Source: Chrysomallon squamiferum (taxonomy: Eukaryota; Mollusca; Gastropoda; Neomphalida; Peltospiridae). From it: a DNA stretch of 64,000 nt. Numbering within the stretch: position 1 is the first letter of the stretch; the number at the start of each line of letters is the position of its first letter. A model generated the notes under the pieces. The model was not told the DNA's origin and did no database searches. It saw only the letters and a program-made list of their open reading frames with translations. This document shows positions 1 through 11,912 of this stretch, piece by piece. The translations under genes were made by a program, and so were the position numbers. The DNA lies in assembly GCA_012295275.1 (NCBI GenBank), contig CM022671.1, positions 11,835,678-11,899,677 of the forward strand, in the 5' to 3' direction.

Positions 1-2370
1 TCGTTTCACAGATTCCTTATAAAAAAAAACTATAGAAGTAATAATAATAAAAACAAAAGTTTATTCACAAATTAACAAATATTTTGTATTTTTAGCTGAT
101 CAACAAATATTGATATTTTTTCTATTTATTAAACAGACTAACTGTAATATACTGAAAACAAAAACCCAACATTAATAACGAATTAGGTTCAATTCACCAT
201 AAAGTAATATAAAAATTATAAAATAATTTTAAAAAAAAGGCAATTACAAACCCGTTGGAAAGGCATGTACCCATCTCCTGCGATTTGAAGTCATTTTAAA
301 CCTCATTCGTGATGGTGCGAATGGATTTATGAGGGCTCTGTGTGGTCTGTAGTTAAAAAGTGACCGACGTGAGTGACCAATAGGTGACCCAGCACTACCA
401 ACCACCAGACGTCTGCAGGAATATTCCTCACCTTCAGAGGAGTCCACTGATCCACACATCACTATCTTTTCTATAAAATTATTTTAAATATGTCCACGCT
501 AATACATTCTTGAAGGCTTTTTAAAAAGTATTTATCTTTCTTGGATCAATCAGGGTAGCATCTGCCTACTTTTTATATTTTTTTATTATTATTATTACTT
601 TTTTTATTTTATGTTCTTTATAATGAAACCTTTTTTATACTGAAAGTTAATTGTAATTATTAGAGAAACATCTTTATATAAGCTGTGCCTGATGACCAAT
701 CCCATTTGTTAACAGAAACAGAAACAAATGTAAAGATGAACAATAATAACATAGAAACATAATACAAATCTAATAACTCTGTGGGTAATTTATTCCAGCT
801 AGTATCACTGACATTTTTCTTTTGATAATAATAAAGTCTGACAATAACATATTTGTTTTGATAATAATAAAGTCTGACAATAACATATAGCTGTATAATA
901 TTTTCTTTTGATAATAATAATAAATTGTGACAATAAAATATTGCTGCATTATATTTCTCATCTTTTAAAATTTACATGTTCACAAACCTTGTTTTGGGTA
1001 ACAACCCACTGAGGAGGAAACGTCATCTCCACTACTTGATCTTGAAGGAATGCTCACTGCTGGTGAGGCGCTGCTGTTGCTAATCAACTGCGACATGCTG
1101 TGGTTACTAGTTACGTGTGACATGTTACTAGCAACATCATTGTTAGTTCTCTCTTCAGCTATCTCTGAGTTTTCACTGACAAACTCATCAGACAAGTTTC
1201 TGGTTCGTGGCGGATGACACTGCCGAGCCTCACTGAGCGTCTTAGGCTGACTTCTGCCTTTCTCAGCAGTAAACAGATTTGAACTTCTGCTGAAACTGGA
1301 AAAAAAACACCAAACAAATATTCAGATATACACACAAAGTATATCATAAAATGTTTATATATAATCACGTTTACATAAATATACACACATTCATAGAAAT
1401 ATTCTCACTCAGACACACTCACTCTAACATACCGACATATATTATTAACAGATACAATTTTTGGAGTATATTATTTTCTGCTGATAAAACAGCTGAATTC
1501 AGTTCCAGTTCTGGTAAAAAAAAAATCTGCCCCCAAATTTACTTACTTTTTGTAAATGGATCTGTAATACAGAACCTAAAAATTAGTTTTTAATATATAT
1601 AAAATATAACATTAATATTAAAAGTTACGTATCTCTATCTTGCCTTTTTGCATTCTGTGATATTTATACTTGACACAGAACAAAATTCATTTAATATTTC
1701 AGACTTACGAAACTCGTGTGCTGCTTCTTGATGGCAGTTTGAAAATCTGTGAATCATATTCCTTGTAGTCCACAAAAGGAAACTTATCATCATCTGAATC
1801 ATATGACGTTGTAGAAATGGCATCTGAAATAAAATATTTAATAATAAACAACAGCAAATTCTAAAAATAAAGTAATAAATACTACTGCTTTTTACTAAAT
1901 ATGTAATTAAAATAGTTTTGAGTGATAATGTAAATACAATTTCAATACTGAATGCTTTTTTCATTTATTATTAAAGATTAATCTTTACTAAAAATAAAAT
2001 ATGTCTACAATGCAACATGCCCAGCTGTACTGCCTACTTGCACTACATATAAGAAGTACACTGTCAGTATATATATATATATAATATATAATATATATAA
2101 ATTTGTTTGTGTTGTTTCATTTGAAATACTTGTTTAATTAATGAATTAGCTTTTTTGAAGTTTAATATTTTTAGAAAATTTCTGAATAACATACCTTTGG
2201 TTTCATTGAGTGGTCTTTCAGCCAGTCTCTGTAGCTATAAAAAATAGATATATATTAAAATTACATTAGAAATACATTAGCAACAATTAAACTAACAATA
2301 TGAGATTTTATTATTAAATATGTTTGGATGAGTAATTTTATTATTACAGTCATTATTATTATCATCATCA

Positions 2371-2436
<66 letters not shown>

Positions 2437-3414
2437 TTATTTTCAGTTTATGAAATGTTTAAGATGAAAGAATGATTTGATAGTGTTTACTAAATCTCAA
2501 AATGTAGATCTAAAAGTAATAGATATGTCTGACCATACCAGTTGAGGTGGAGGTTTTATTCTTGGGACAAATGAAGCATTGTTGTGCATCTCTATTTGAT
2601 TCTTGGAGGCATAGTAACTGAAAAACACGATAAAACAAATTGTTAACCAATGCAATTCCATCCAGTATTATCAAATAATTGCACAAAAGTATGAAGTATG
2701 AAAAAAAGTCTCATTCACAGTTTTAATATTACTGATAAATGTTTGTTGAAACTGCCAGGTTGGATTGTTTGAAATAAATATAAATATCCATCAGTTGTAA
2801 AATGTGGAGATGCAACTCAAAATGTAACTTTCGCACTGTATAATGATAACAAAATATTATTATTATACCACCAATGTTTGCTAACAATAAAGTTTGTCAA
2901 TAAAAAATCAGTGAGCAAGTAACTGTTACAATTCAGTGTGAGATGTGTTTTTAACACACTAACCTGTGATTCATCCAGTGTGGAATGTTATAGTCATCAC
3001 CCACTTCAATAGAACTAGCAGAGTTGCTGCTGTGAAACTGAAATAAATAAATAATAATAATAATAAAAATAAAAATCTTTTCTTGTCCTAATATTAATGA
3101 GAATTAGAAGACAGCATGATCAATTGTTTACAGTATACTTTTGGTGCAATTTTCCATTCCAACCAGTCACATGACTGATATATAGAAGCTGTGACATCTA
3201 TCTGTCTATCTATATACATAATCTTCTTTAGAAAAGTACATGCATAAAGATTTCTTGCTGCAAATCTTTAAAGATCAAAAGTAATTCTGAAACTGTATAA
3301 CTGCTAATGAAAAAATAATTCAAGTGTAATTTGTAGAAATATTGTAATATACATTTTTTATTTTACATTAAAACTGTTGCAAGAAAAAGAAATGTATTAA
3401 TTTTTAACTTTTGG

Positions 3415-3459
<45 letters not shown>

Positions 3460-4172
3460 AAAAAGGAAATGAGAATGAAACAAATATTTAAAACTGACTT
3501 CTTGGTTACATGGAAATATTTTTATTTTTTAAATATTTTTTATGACATTACCTTGAAGAGAGGGGCTGCGTGAAGTGGCTGTTCACCCATACACACGAGA
3601 TCACTGCCAACACCTGCCAACCAGAATTATTTACATTTAATTACAATGTTAAATATTTACATTTAATTACAATATTAACTATTTACATTTAATTACAATA
3701 TTAATTATTTACATTTACTTACAATATTAATTATTTACATTTATTTACAATATTAACTATTTCATTTAATTACAATATTAACTATTTACATTTACTTACA
3801 ATATTAATTATTTATATTATCTTACAACAGGAATTATTTATATTTACTTACAATATTAATTATATATATTTAAATATAATATTAATTATTTATATTTAAA
3901 TATAGTAACTATTTTTATTTACTTGTTGAAACACTTTATCTGTAGGTGTATATGCTTCACATATTTGATCAAATTAATTTTGTAAATAAAATAATCATAA
4001 AGGCATTTTCCAGTCAAAGATGATTTTAACACAAAGCAGGCAAACTTATGAGATACTGTGTTTAACCTGGAACTTGAAAACAAACCTCTGTATGCAGTAC
4101 AGCCCAAGATCTTTTATATATTCCTGTCATTAAAAAACTATTTTGTTGTCTTTTCACTTTCAACATATTTAC

Positions 4173-4231
<59 letters not shown>

Positions 4232-7200
4232 TTATGATGATGATGATGACAATGATAATGATGATAATGACAATAACAACAACAACAATAATAATAATAA
4301 CAACAGTTTTTAAAATCTGCTGCTCTAAATCAACCATATTCAAGAGAATTTTTAAGGAAATAATACACTGAATTTCAGGAAGGTTTATGAGTGTAAAGAT
4401 TAATGTGAACTTACCACAGTCAATAGTTCTCTGTTTAGTGATGTTTGTCAGTTCTCTGTTCACTTCAAACACACCAGGGCCAGGTGTAATCACCACAGAA
4501 ACCTTTCCAGTTCGGTCAAAGTTACGATCAAGATAATAGTTCTCAAACACTACAATAATAAAATAAAATGAAATAAAATAAAATAAAACTATTTCTCTCT
4601 CTCTCTCTCTCTCTCTCTCGCTCTCTCTCAAATTTACTTAACTTTTACAATGTATAACTTATTGAATAAATATTTAAAAGTCAGACAAAATAATTCAGTA
4701 TATATTATACTGGAATAATGGAATTTCATCAAAATGCAATGACACGAAAGTAACACTATTCATAATATAACTATTCAAATATATTAACAAATATCTATAA
4801 CTATTAAAATAATTACTGCACATAACTAATAAATGTCTAAAAGACAAGTAATAAAACAAATTATCATACATAACAAATAAATATCTGTAATATAACTATT
4901 AAAATAAATTACTCCAATTCTTTCCAACATACAGTTATCAGACGTGGTTGGACATTTATTTATTTTCAAACAAATGAATGCAAAGCAGATTTTACTTACA
5001 GTTGAGTGACATATTCAAAGTTTCAAGAAAATTTCCTTGAGCTGCAGTGGAGTTCCAGGATCTGGGCACATGAAATCCCTCATTTTCATGATACTGGACA
5101 ACTCTCTCATTGTAGTTATTGAAATATTTCCTCAGACGTTTCAGAGTGTTTGTCCATTCATCATACCTCTCATTCTGTATGACCACTCTAAAACAAGAAT
5201 GAGGTTCAAAAATGAGAACAACGTTAAATATGTTTCTAATCTTGACTGTTCTTTTCAATTATTTATTTCATATTTAATAATCTGATTTATTTAATATGCA
5301 TATATTTAGTAACATTAATATCTGTGACCTGTAAAAATCTTCAAATATTCGGCCATGGTGGTCAATTTGAAGGCATTCTCTTATTCGTGAAGGAAAGTCA
5401 TCTGAAATTAAAATATTTCATCTGAAAATATGTAACATCCAAATTTGTATGTATAAAAAAAATACAAAATCAGCATACTGTTTTTCTAAGCATTGTTAAT
5501 TTTTATTTAATAATTTCCTTTGATTTTAGTTTTATTTACTTTAAACTTCTTTTATAATCTTTTATTTAATTTTTTTTTTTTTTTTTTTTTTTAAATCTTA
5601 AAACAAAATTATAATTTAATTTTTTGAAAGATGAAATTAGTTTCATCAACAAAAGATAGTTGGGTGAAATTTATGATTTGTAATAAAATATGTCTTGTAA
5701 TTATTACTCTATCATACTAACCAAGTGACTTTGCATCATAGAATGTTCTAGAGAATAACACAATTGTCACATCATGACAGCAGTTCTGTTCCTAAATCAT
5801 ATAATAAAACCATAGATCTGATACATTTTTGTACACTTCATAATCATATTTGTTGTCATATACAATTTATTTTTTTAATATAAAATAAAATAAGATAAAA
5901 TGCAGTAAATATTAAGGAAAATGCAAGTTTTGAATAATGAGTAAAAACAGAATTTTAAAATCAGTTTAAACATCATGCTTAATTTTACTTATGAATATAG
6001 AAAAATAAGGTTTATATTAACTTCTTAGTAAAATCTCAATTACATATAGGAAAATAAAAATAATAATAAATGAAAACAAATTACAATAAAATATATAATA
6101 AATAAAAAGTGAAATGAGGTCATCACACATATTTCAAGAATTGAAATATACCTTCCATTTTGCAAACAGATCTGTGAGAAAGCCATTGACAGCTTTTTCA
6201 AAATAGAGATCACCATTGATGTCAAAATCCCACATTTCTGAGCTCATCTGGATGAAGATTTGAACAACTGCTGTCGATGATCTGAACACAATCTGCAAAT
6301 TAAATCACAAAACTGAAATAAATTTATCTGTTGTAAATAAAACAACCAATCAGACAAACAAACTACTAAAAACAGAAAATAAATATTAAGTCAATAATAA
6401 GAGAAAAACTGCAGATGTAATTTCACTGATCTCATTCTGCCTAACGTAATGAAGATATTTCTATAAAAAATTAAAATCAAAGGTCAGTCATTTAGTTTTG
6501 ATCTTCATTAAAGATTTATAAAAAAAAAAAAAAATCAACAGAACCTAATATTTATTGATTTGAAATGAGTCAAGGTAATAAAATAAGAGAAATATTTACT
6601 CTTGTGTTGTCCCAAATAACTCCACATGTCACTCTGTCTCCCTTAGACCACATTTCATTCACCTGAGCTCTGAATGGAAAATAGAAAATCAAAATTACAT
6701 TAAATACTCATTAAGATAAATAGTTTTGTTTATAAAAGGGGATAAACACACACTGTTCCTTTATTTTTATTAAGTTCAAAATGGTTCTTAATATATATAT
6801 TTAAGTACTTTATCCTAAATTTTCTGTTTGCAGATAAAATACAATTGTACAACCACTACTGCAGAATTATAATAATTTATGTTAGATAATAATATTTCAG
6901 CATAAATACTTTAGGAAATAACATTTATCCACCAAAATGGGTGGTCTGTTCTGCTTACCGCATCTCTGCAAATTTGACCTTTTTATTCAGATAAACACAT
7001 GTTCCAACCTAAAACAACAACAAGAAGACAAATCCCATAAAAATAAATATCAAAGAATCAATAGAACTATTTTGGATATTTACTAAATGAGCAATTATTA
7101 ATGTTACTGTTTATTAACTTAAAACATATTTCTCCTGTTGTGAGGCAATATTAATCAAATTGTTGTTTTTGTAAGAAATCTTATTAAATTGAATTCTTTT

Positions 7201-9087
7201 TTTTTTAAGAATAAGCCAGTGGTAAGTAGGGACTTATCTAATAAATAAAAAAAGATAAACAACTCAGAATTCTACCTAACCAGTGAAAATGATAGAACTA
7301 TTTCAACAATTACTGGACTGTAGGTATGTAACAAGATAGATCTCATACCAGATTTTGTCTCAGTCTCCACATATCACTGCGGCTGTAATACTGTTCCTTG
7401 TACAACAACTCAACCAGATCAAGAGCAACATTCTGAAATAAATCAAGTAATAACACACCTTATGTTTAAAGTTGTGGTGAAAAAAAAAGAAAACAAAAGC
7501 AGATAATCCATGTCTGGAATTTCTAAAAATAAACATTTAAAATTTGAGGTTTTTAATTTTTATTTTAATTACCTTCGGATCAATTTTGTTAACACAGATA
7601 TCTTTGTATGCTCTCAGTTGAAATGTGTTTGCTATGGATTGCTCAATGCTCACTGTGTCTAAAACAACAAAAAACATGAAAATAAAATAAATCTTAATTA
7701 CATTATTATTTTAAAAACAAATTAAATTTATTCATAAATACTTTTGACTATAAATGTTTCAATATTGTGAATGTGGTAAAACAAAAAAGTAAATTAAAAA
7801 GCAAAAAATATTATGCTTCAAAAGGAATGCATACAACAGGCACTGTATGCAGCTGCTTCAAATTTAACTGTATATAAAATCAGAATGTTAGAAATTTTGT
7901 GATTCCAATTATTCCAATTCAAATTAAACACATTACAGAGGTTTTAAAAAAAATTAATGTTAACTTTTGTGCTTTTTATCATTAAGTAAATTGACTGGAA
8001 AATGAAAAGCTTAAAATAAAATACCTTTCTGCTGGAAATCCTCTGACAGTGACTGAATCTGTAGCAGCAGTCTTCTACAAGATAAAAATATTGTTTTTGA
8101 GTATTTAGGGGTTTCAATTTGATTTTTAATTAAAAAAGAATTTTGAAAGGAAAATTTTTTAATAAATATTTAGTAGCATGCAAACAAATCATTAATTTTA
8201 TTATATTATATGGTTAAAAATAGAAATTAAATATCTTCATTAATCATTTCCAGTTTTAATATGTAACAATCACTTCAGTTGTTATTTTTTTTTTTTTTTT
8301 TGTGGTTTCTTTTTGTATGTTTGATTCATATTTAAAATTGTAAATGAAAAGAAATTTTTTTTTTTTTTTGTTTTAAATAATGGAATATTATGAATCTCAA
8401 AAGCCCTATAATAAGCAATAACTTCTAATGAAAAGAAGAGTCAAAGAAACAATTTGATACCTGCATTCATTTTCTGGATTGTAAACCTCAAGTACATCAC
8501 CCTCACTTACACTGGTAAATTCTTTAGGATTTATTAAAATATCATCATCTGCAATGACAGTAATATTTTATTATTATTATCAAATGTTAATTTAAGACTG
8601 TAAATTATACTTCATTATATTTTGTATATCTGTGATATGTTCTATATAGTATAATCATAATTTCTTTTCTGTTGCTGCAGTAATACTTTACATCAGCTAT
8701 TATTGAGTGGTAAAAATATTGTTGTAAAATAAATTATTCTGAAAAAGTACGATGAATCCATGTTTAAAATGTATTTTTGCTTTTTGTAAGATTAAAAAAA
8801 AAAAAAAAAAAAAAAGATATCACTAAGTATTTCAGATAGATGCTTATATATACTTTATTTATTTAAACTTTATAACCGAATGGGCTGGTAAATATTTGCA
8901 ATCGCATGAGCCTAGCCGTGAAAACAAATCATATTAATGCAACTTTTCGACAATTCCGCCATGTAACAACATCTGAATTATATTTTGCATTAACAAGCAA
9001 GTCATAAATATTATGCAAACGAAACGATCAGTTTCTTGAATAACCTTTAAACTTTTTCTGATGAACACATAGTTTGTACGTTTTCAT
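1..9087 (-). CDS. DEPDC5: DEPDC5/IML1, GATOR1 complex subunit (5' part, gene continues past left edge)
   Basis: DEPDC5 joins NPRL2 and NPRL3 in GATOR1, the Rag GTPase-activating complex that switches off mTORC1 at the lysosome when amino acids are scarce. Nineteen coding exons on the minus strand, 5' to 3': 9045-9087, 8461-8548, 8025-8074, 7573-7658, 7349-7432, 6959-7008, 6600-6669, 6152-6292, 5722-5791, 5329-5401, 5000-5187, 4415-4549, 3552-3613, 2964-3037, 2539-2617, 2195-2234, 1709-1823, 988-1295 and about 252-470. Reading phase is continuous across every junction, giving about 658 residues. Family hallmarks seen include [75 protein letters not shown] and [12 protein letters not shown]. 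Human DEPDC5 is about 1,600 residues, so the DEP and C-terminal domains lie outside the window. The start is the only ATG giving the expected [15 protein letters not shown] opening in phase with exon 2. The last donor (near 247-252) is uncertain by a few bases. Confidence 0.95.
252..3037 (-). CDS. DEPDC5: DEPDC5 exons 14-19: linker and disordered region before SHEN domain
   Basis: Exons 2964-3037, 2539-2617, 2195-2234, 1709-1823, 988-1295 and about 252-470. Conserved anchors are [19 protein letters not shown] with [25 protein letters not shown] and, in the last exon, [15 protein letters not shown] followed by SNRRRW, all of which have direct counterparts in human DEPDC5. Between the anchors the protein is Ser/Asn rich and probably disordered (988-1295 encodes about 102 residues with many Ser, Asn and Thr). 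The 40-base exon 2195-2234 is unusually small but is fixed by phase on both sides. The next exon lies left of the window. Confidence 0.9.
821..940. repeat. Three-copy 36-base tandem repeat in a DEPDC5 intron
   Basis: Two near-identical copies of TTTGATAATAATAAAGTCTG followed by ACAATAACATAT lie 36 bases apart (from 821 and 857), with a third diverged copy starting near 907. Intronic, no coding potential seen. Confidence 0.8.
2351..2442. repeat. (ATT)n microsatellite
   Basis: An almost uninterrupted trinucleotide run with a short ATC-containing segment, in a DEPDC5 intron. Confidence 0.95.
3418..3457. repeat. (AT)n microsatellite
   Basis: About 19 pure AT dinucleotides in the intron between DEPDC5 exons 2964-3037 and 3552-3613. 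Confidence 0.95.
3552..6292 (-). CDS. DEPDC5: DEPDC5 exons 8-13: SABA-domain region
   Basis: Exons 6152-6292, 5722-5791, 5329-5401, 5000-5187, 4415-4549 and 3552-3613 cover roughly residues 158-380. They contain the best conserved block of the family: [95 protein letters not shown] and [18 protein letters not shown]. In published GATOR1 structures this part corresponds to the SABA domain that docks DEPDC5 to NPRL2; that assignment is from family knowledge, not from the sequence itself. Exon 10 uses a non-standard-looking donor (AG followed by GTCACA), but the phase and the conserved FYR-VV junction support it. Confidence 0.92.
3624..3915. repeat. 26-base tandem array next to a DEPDC5 splice acceptor
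   Basis: About eleven degenerate copies of a 26-base unit containing TTTACATTTAATTACAATAT (for example from 3661 to 3687), becoming more divergent to the right. In minus-strand sense the array ends only about 10 bases before the acceptor of DEPDC5 exon 3552-3613, so it forms the 3' end of that intron. Confidence 0.85.
4171..4302. repeat. (AAT)n passing into GAT/AAC trinucleotide variants
   Basis: A pure AAT run to about 4229 is followed by GATGATGAT and AACAACAAC segments. It creates a spurious Ile/Val-rich open frame on the minus strand that runs into the real DEPDC5 exon 4415-4549. Confidence 0.92.
4593..4629. repeat. (CT)n microsatellite
   Basis: CT dinucleotide run with one CG interruption, about 45 bases upstream (minus sense) of DEPDC5 exon 4415-4549. 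Confidence 0.93.
6600..9087 (-). CDS. DEPDC5: DEPDC5 exons 1-7: N-terminal domain
   Basis: These seven exons encode about the first 157 residues, corresponding to the N-terminal domain of DEPDC5. Exon 1 (9045-9087) carries the start and the basic [15 protein letters not shown]. Exon 2 gives [11 protein letters not shown] and a short acidic stretch. Exon 3 carries the [10 protein letters not shown] helix. Exons 4 and 5 carry [13 protein letters not shown] and [17 protein letters not shown], followed by DMWRLRQNL. Exon 6 gives [17 protein letters not shown] and exon 7 [17 protein letters not shown]. The order and spacing match human DEPDC5 (for example LLLQVKSL, TFKDQYIGRGDMWRLK and EKVMCGYI). 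Introns here are short, about 160-450 bases, unlike the multi-kilobase introns of the neighbouring CUX locus. Confidence 0.93.
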
Positions 9088-9395
9088 TTTTCACTATTTT
9101 AGTCTGCCATAAACAATAGAGTTATTCCCCATTAAATATACAATCATGTGACGAGTTATATTACTATCAATGTGAAATAATAGCCGTAAAATATTTCCTT
9201 TCTACATAATTAACTTTCTAAATTTTACCAAATGCACTTGTATTGAAGTAAATGTCTGACGTTATATAACTAACAAATATAAGGTTCCAGTACTTATAAA
9301 TATATCATATGATAACAAATTGCCCTTTTTCTTTTTAATCTTTAAATAATTATAATGTATTTCTTCACAGTATATGAAATTTATTTATTTATTTA

Positions 9396-9468
<73 letters not shown>

Positions 9469-9609
9469 ACATTTCACGAGCAGTGGAAGTAAATTTATTG
9501 AATGTGCATGCGCTTTGGGCAGATAGTCTGACCATGGTTTAAATATTACTGGGACACATGCAAGGTCGAATTTGATGAAGTGACATGTTTCGTGATTACT
9601 GTTATTAAA
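9088..9609. promoter_or_regulatory. Divergent DEPDC5-MRPL16 intergenic region, likely bidirectional promoter
   Basis: Only 522 bases separate the two opposed start codons, so both 5' UTRs and promoters must lie here unless there are upstream non-coding exons. The region is AT-rich. It includes a block of (TTTA)n passing into (TTA)n at 9381-9467 and a less AT-rich stretch at about 9470-9560. I see no convincing TATA box or CpG cluster. The promoter role is inferred from gene order alone. Confidence 0.5.
9381..9467. repeat. (TTTA)n/(TTA)n microsatellite in divergent promoter region
   Basis: Five TTTA units pass directly into about 20 TTA units within the 522-base DEPDC5-MRPL16 interval. Confidence 0.93.
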
Positions 9610-10125
9610 ATGAATGTCATGTTTTCGAAATCTGAATTATGCTTCAAGACACTAAAATGCATCAACTGCTCAGCTCTGCTCCAGGCAGCAGGTATATTTG
9701 TGTATTATTAAATATATGTATAATAATAAAAAATAATATTGTCATTGGCACGACTGAGACGAATGATTAAATACTAAATAAGCAAATACTGAAATAGGCA
9801 GGAATTTTATTTGGCATTGTGGTTACTGTCACTTTAATCCTATACTTAAACGAAAACTTCGAGATCTCGAAAATAATTTCAAAAGTAACAGATAAAACGA
9901 TTCAGTTTGATCGTGACATACAAGAAACTGCTAAGGCTAAGCTAACAGGATAAATGTAACACAGATTCCTCTTTTAGTTTTAACTTTTTAAGTTAAATTT
10001 TTTATATTAACTAATCGTCAAACAGTAACACGATCAGTAAGCCTATTACACTTTTGTTATCCCATACATAACATTGTATTGCCAATATTTATTAATTTTA
10101 TTATTATATTTGTATTAGTTGTTGT

Positions 10126-10156
<31 letters not shown>

Positions 10157-10508
10157 TTTTAATCAGACACAATAATGAAGACATTTTTAGAATTTAAATA
10201 TACCTTTTATTTTATTTGCAGGAAAAGGGGCAAGAAAAACACAGATTGTTTCACTAATGAAATGTGAACCTCCACCATCATTTGATCGTATGTTACTTCA
10301 GATAAAATGTTTTTACTTGTGGAAAAAAAATACTATTCATAGTTAAATTATTTATTTTCAGGTTTAAAATCATTCAGTGAATAGTTTTTATAAAGATAAA
10401 CTCCAGAATTCACTGTATTTGTATTGTTTAATAGAAGTTAAATTTAACATTTGTTTGAACAAGATTTATCTTAATGGTTAAAATATATAGTTTTAATAAA
10501 CCATATAA

Positions 10509-10539
<31 letters not shown>

Positions 10540-11912
10540 CATTATTATTGTTATTATTATATTTTTTTTCAGATGTTGAATTTCCAGAGAGAAGGAAATT
10601 ACGTTTCTATGAAAGGGTACCACAGATGGCAGCCAATGTTCGACCTCCCAAGATGATGAAAGATTTATTTCTAATGAGAGGACCAGAACTCATCCACAAC
10701 AAACTCCAGTTTGGTGATTTTGGTATTCAGGTATTTGAAAATGCTTCATTTATTTTTACATCATTTTTATAACACTGCAGAATACATCCAGGCAGACAGA
10801 ACCAGAAAATAATGTATAAATGTTTTATCCACACACTCGAGATGAACATGTATCATTTGCTAAAAGAATATAATGTTGCATTTTTACAGGATGTCTTAAT
10901 TTTTTAACTGAATGTTCTGCTTCATTTCATTATTTCACATACATTTTACTGAAAGTGATGTTACCAAAAACCATTTTTTAATTTTTTTAATTATTTAAAC
11001 TTGAACTCATGATTGGAGTGGTTTAGTTTCTTTTCTGTAAAAAGAGTTCAATCCACTGTGGTTTCTTTGACTCATTTGCACATGCATGCACACAGACAGT
11101 GTTCTAGACTTTGTTATGACTAATGTGATTAGGTATCTGAGACTGATGATTTAATTAAGACCTTAGTTTAGAATAATCTTCCGTTTTAAAAAAATTGATA
11201 ATTGTTTTAAAACTGCATTATCAGCTTAATGCTCAGGTTGTAATGCATGATGTAAAAGACTGGAATAATCACTATTTTTGTTTTACTTAGATATTTTAAA
11301 ATTTATCTGTAGACTGTTTAAATTTATATTTTGCTGTATTGCATTAGTTAGTATTTTGATATAGAATTGTTCTTGACTAGATAAAAGAAAACAATTTTTA
11401 AAATTATTTTAATTAAGAGTAGACTCTAAATTAAAATAACTTCAAACTTGCAGGCTATCACTGGTGGAAGACTGCGCTGGGGACATTTTGAAATGATTCG
11501 TCTAACAATAAACAGAAAAATTGATGACAGTCGAATGTTTGCCATTTGGCGAGTGGACCCACCATGGCAATCTGTCACAAAGAAAGGTCAAGGTCACAGG
11601 ATGGGTGGTGGAAAAGGAGCTATAAATCACTATGTCACTCCAATCCGGGCAGACCGCATTATTGTGGAAATTGGAGGCAAATGTGAATTTCAGGAAATAA
11701 AGAAGATTTTGACTCAGGTTGCAAAAATCTTACCTTTCAAAGCTCGTGTGGTCAGCAAACAGATGCTTCAAGACGAGGCTGCTAAAGAAAAATTTATTGA
11801 AGAAAATAATATCAATCCCTTCTCATTTAAATACTGCACAGAAAACAACATGTTAGGGTGCAAGACCTGGTTAAGTCCTTATGACTTCATGTGGCATGGG
11901 AAGTACAGATAA
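9610..11912 (+). CDS. MRPL16: Mitochondrial large ribosomal subunit protein uL16m (MRPL16), complete
   Basis: Four coding exons: 9610-9691, 10222-10287, 10573-10730 and 11454-11912 (TAA at 11910-11912), giving 254 residues against about 251 in human MRPL16. All junctions are GT/AG with continuous phase (1, 1, 0). The protein is a structural part of the mitoribosome large subunit near the peptidyl-transferase centre and tRNA sites. The conserved uL16 core is clear: GHFEMIRLTINR, MFAIWRV, GHRMGGGKGAINHYVTP, EIGGKCEF and the tail motif LSPYD. The first 45 residues are basic and poorly conserved (MNVMFSKSELCFKTLK...), as expected of a mitochondrial targeting region, followed by FPERRKLRFYERVP, which matches the human KLRFIERAP block. 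The start is the first ATG in phase with exon 2; another in-frame ATG three codons later is possible. The C-terminus stops at HGKYR, about ten residues earlier than human. Confidence 0.96.
10129..10160. repeat. (TTTA)n microsatellite in MRPL16 intron 1
   Basis: About eight TTTA units, roughly 60 bases before the acceptor of MRPL16 exon 2. Confidence 0.9.
10512..10572 (+). repeat. (TTA)n run forming the 3' end of MRPL16 intron 2
   Basis: About sixteen TTA units (with ATC and TTG variants) run into a T8 tract and the CAG acceptor at 10570-10572. The microsatellite therefore makes up the polypyrimidine and branch-point region of this intron. Confidence 0.9.

Noticed and set aside
4062-4631. 189-codon open frame with long Ile/Val and Arg/Glu runs
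   Set aside because: Only 4415-4549 is real (a DEPDC5 exon). The rest is read-through of AAT and CT microsatellites in the introns.
10474-10560. Upstream extension of the open frame before MRPL16 exon 3 (Tyr-rich)
   Set aside because: It is the TTA microsatellite of intron 2. The acceptor at 10572 and phase with exon 2 place the true exon start at 10573.
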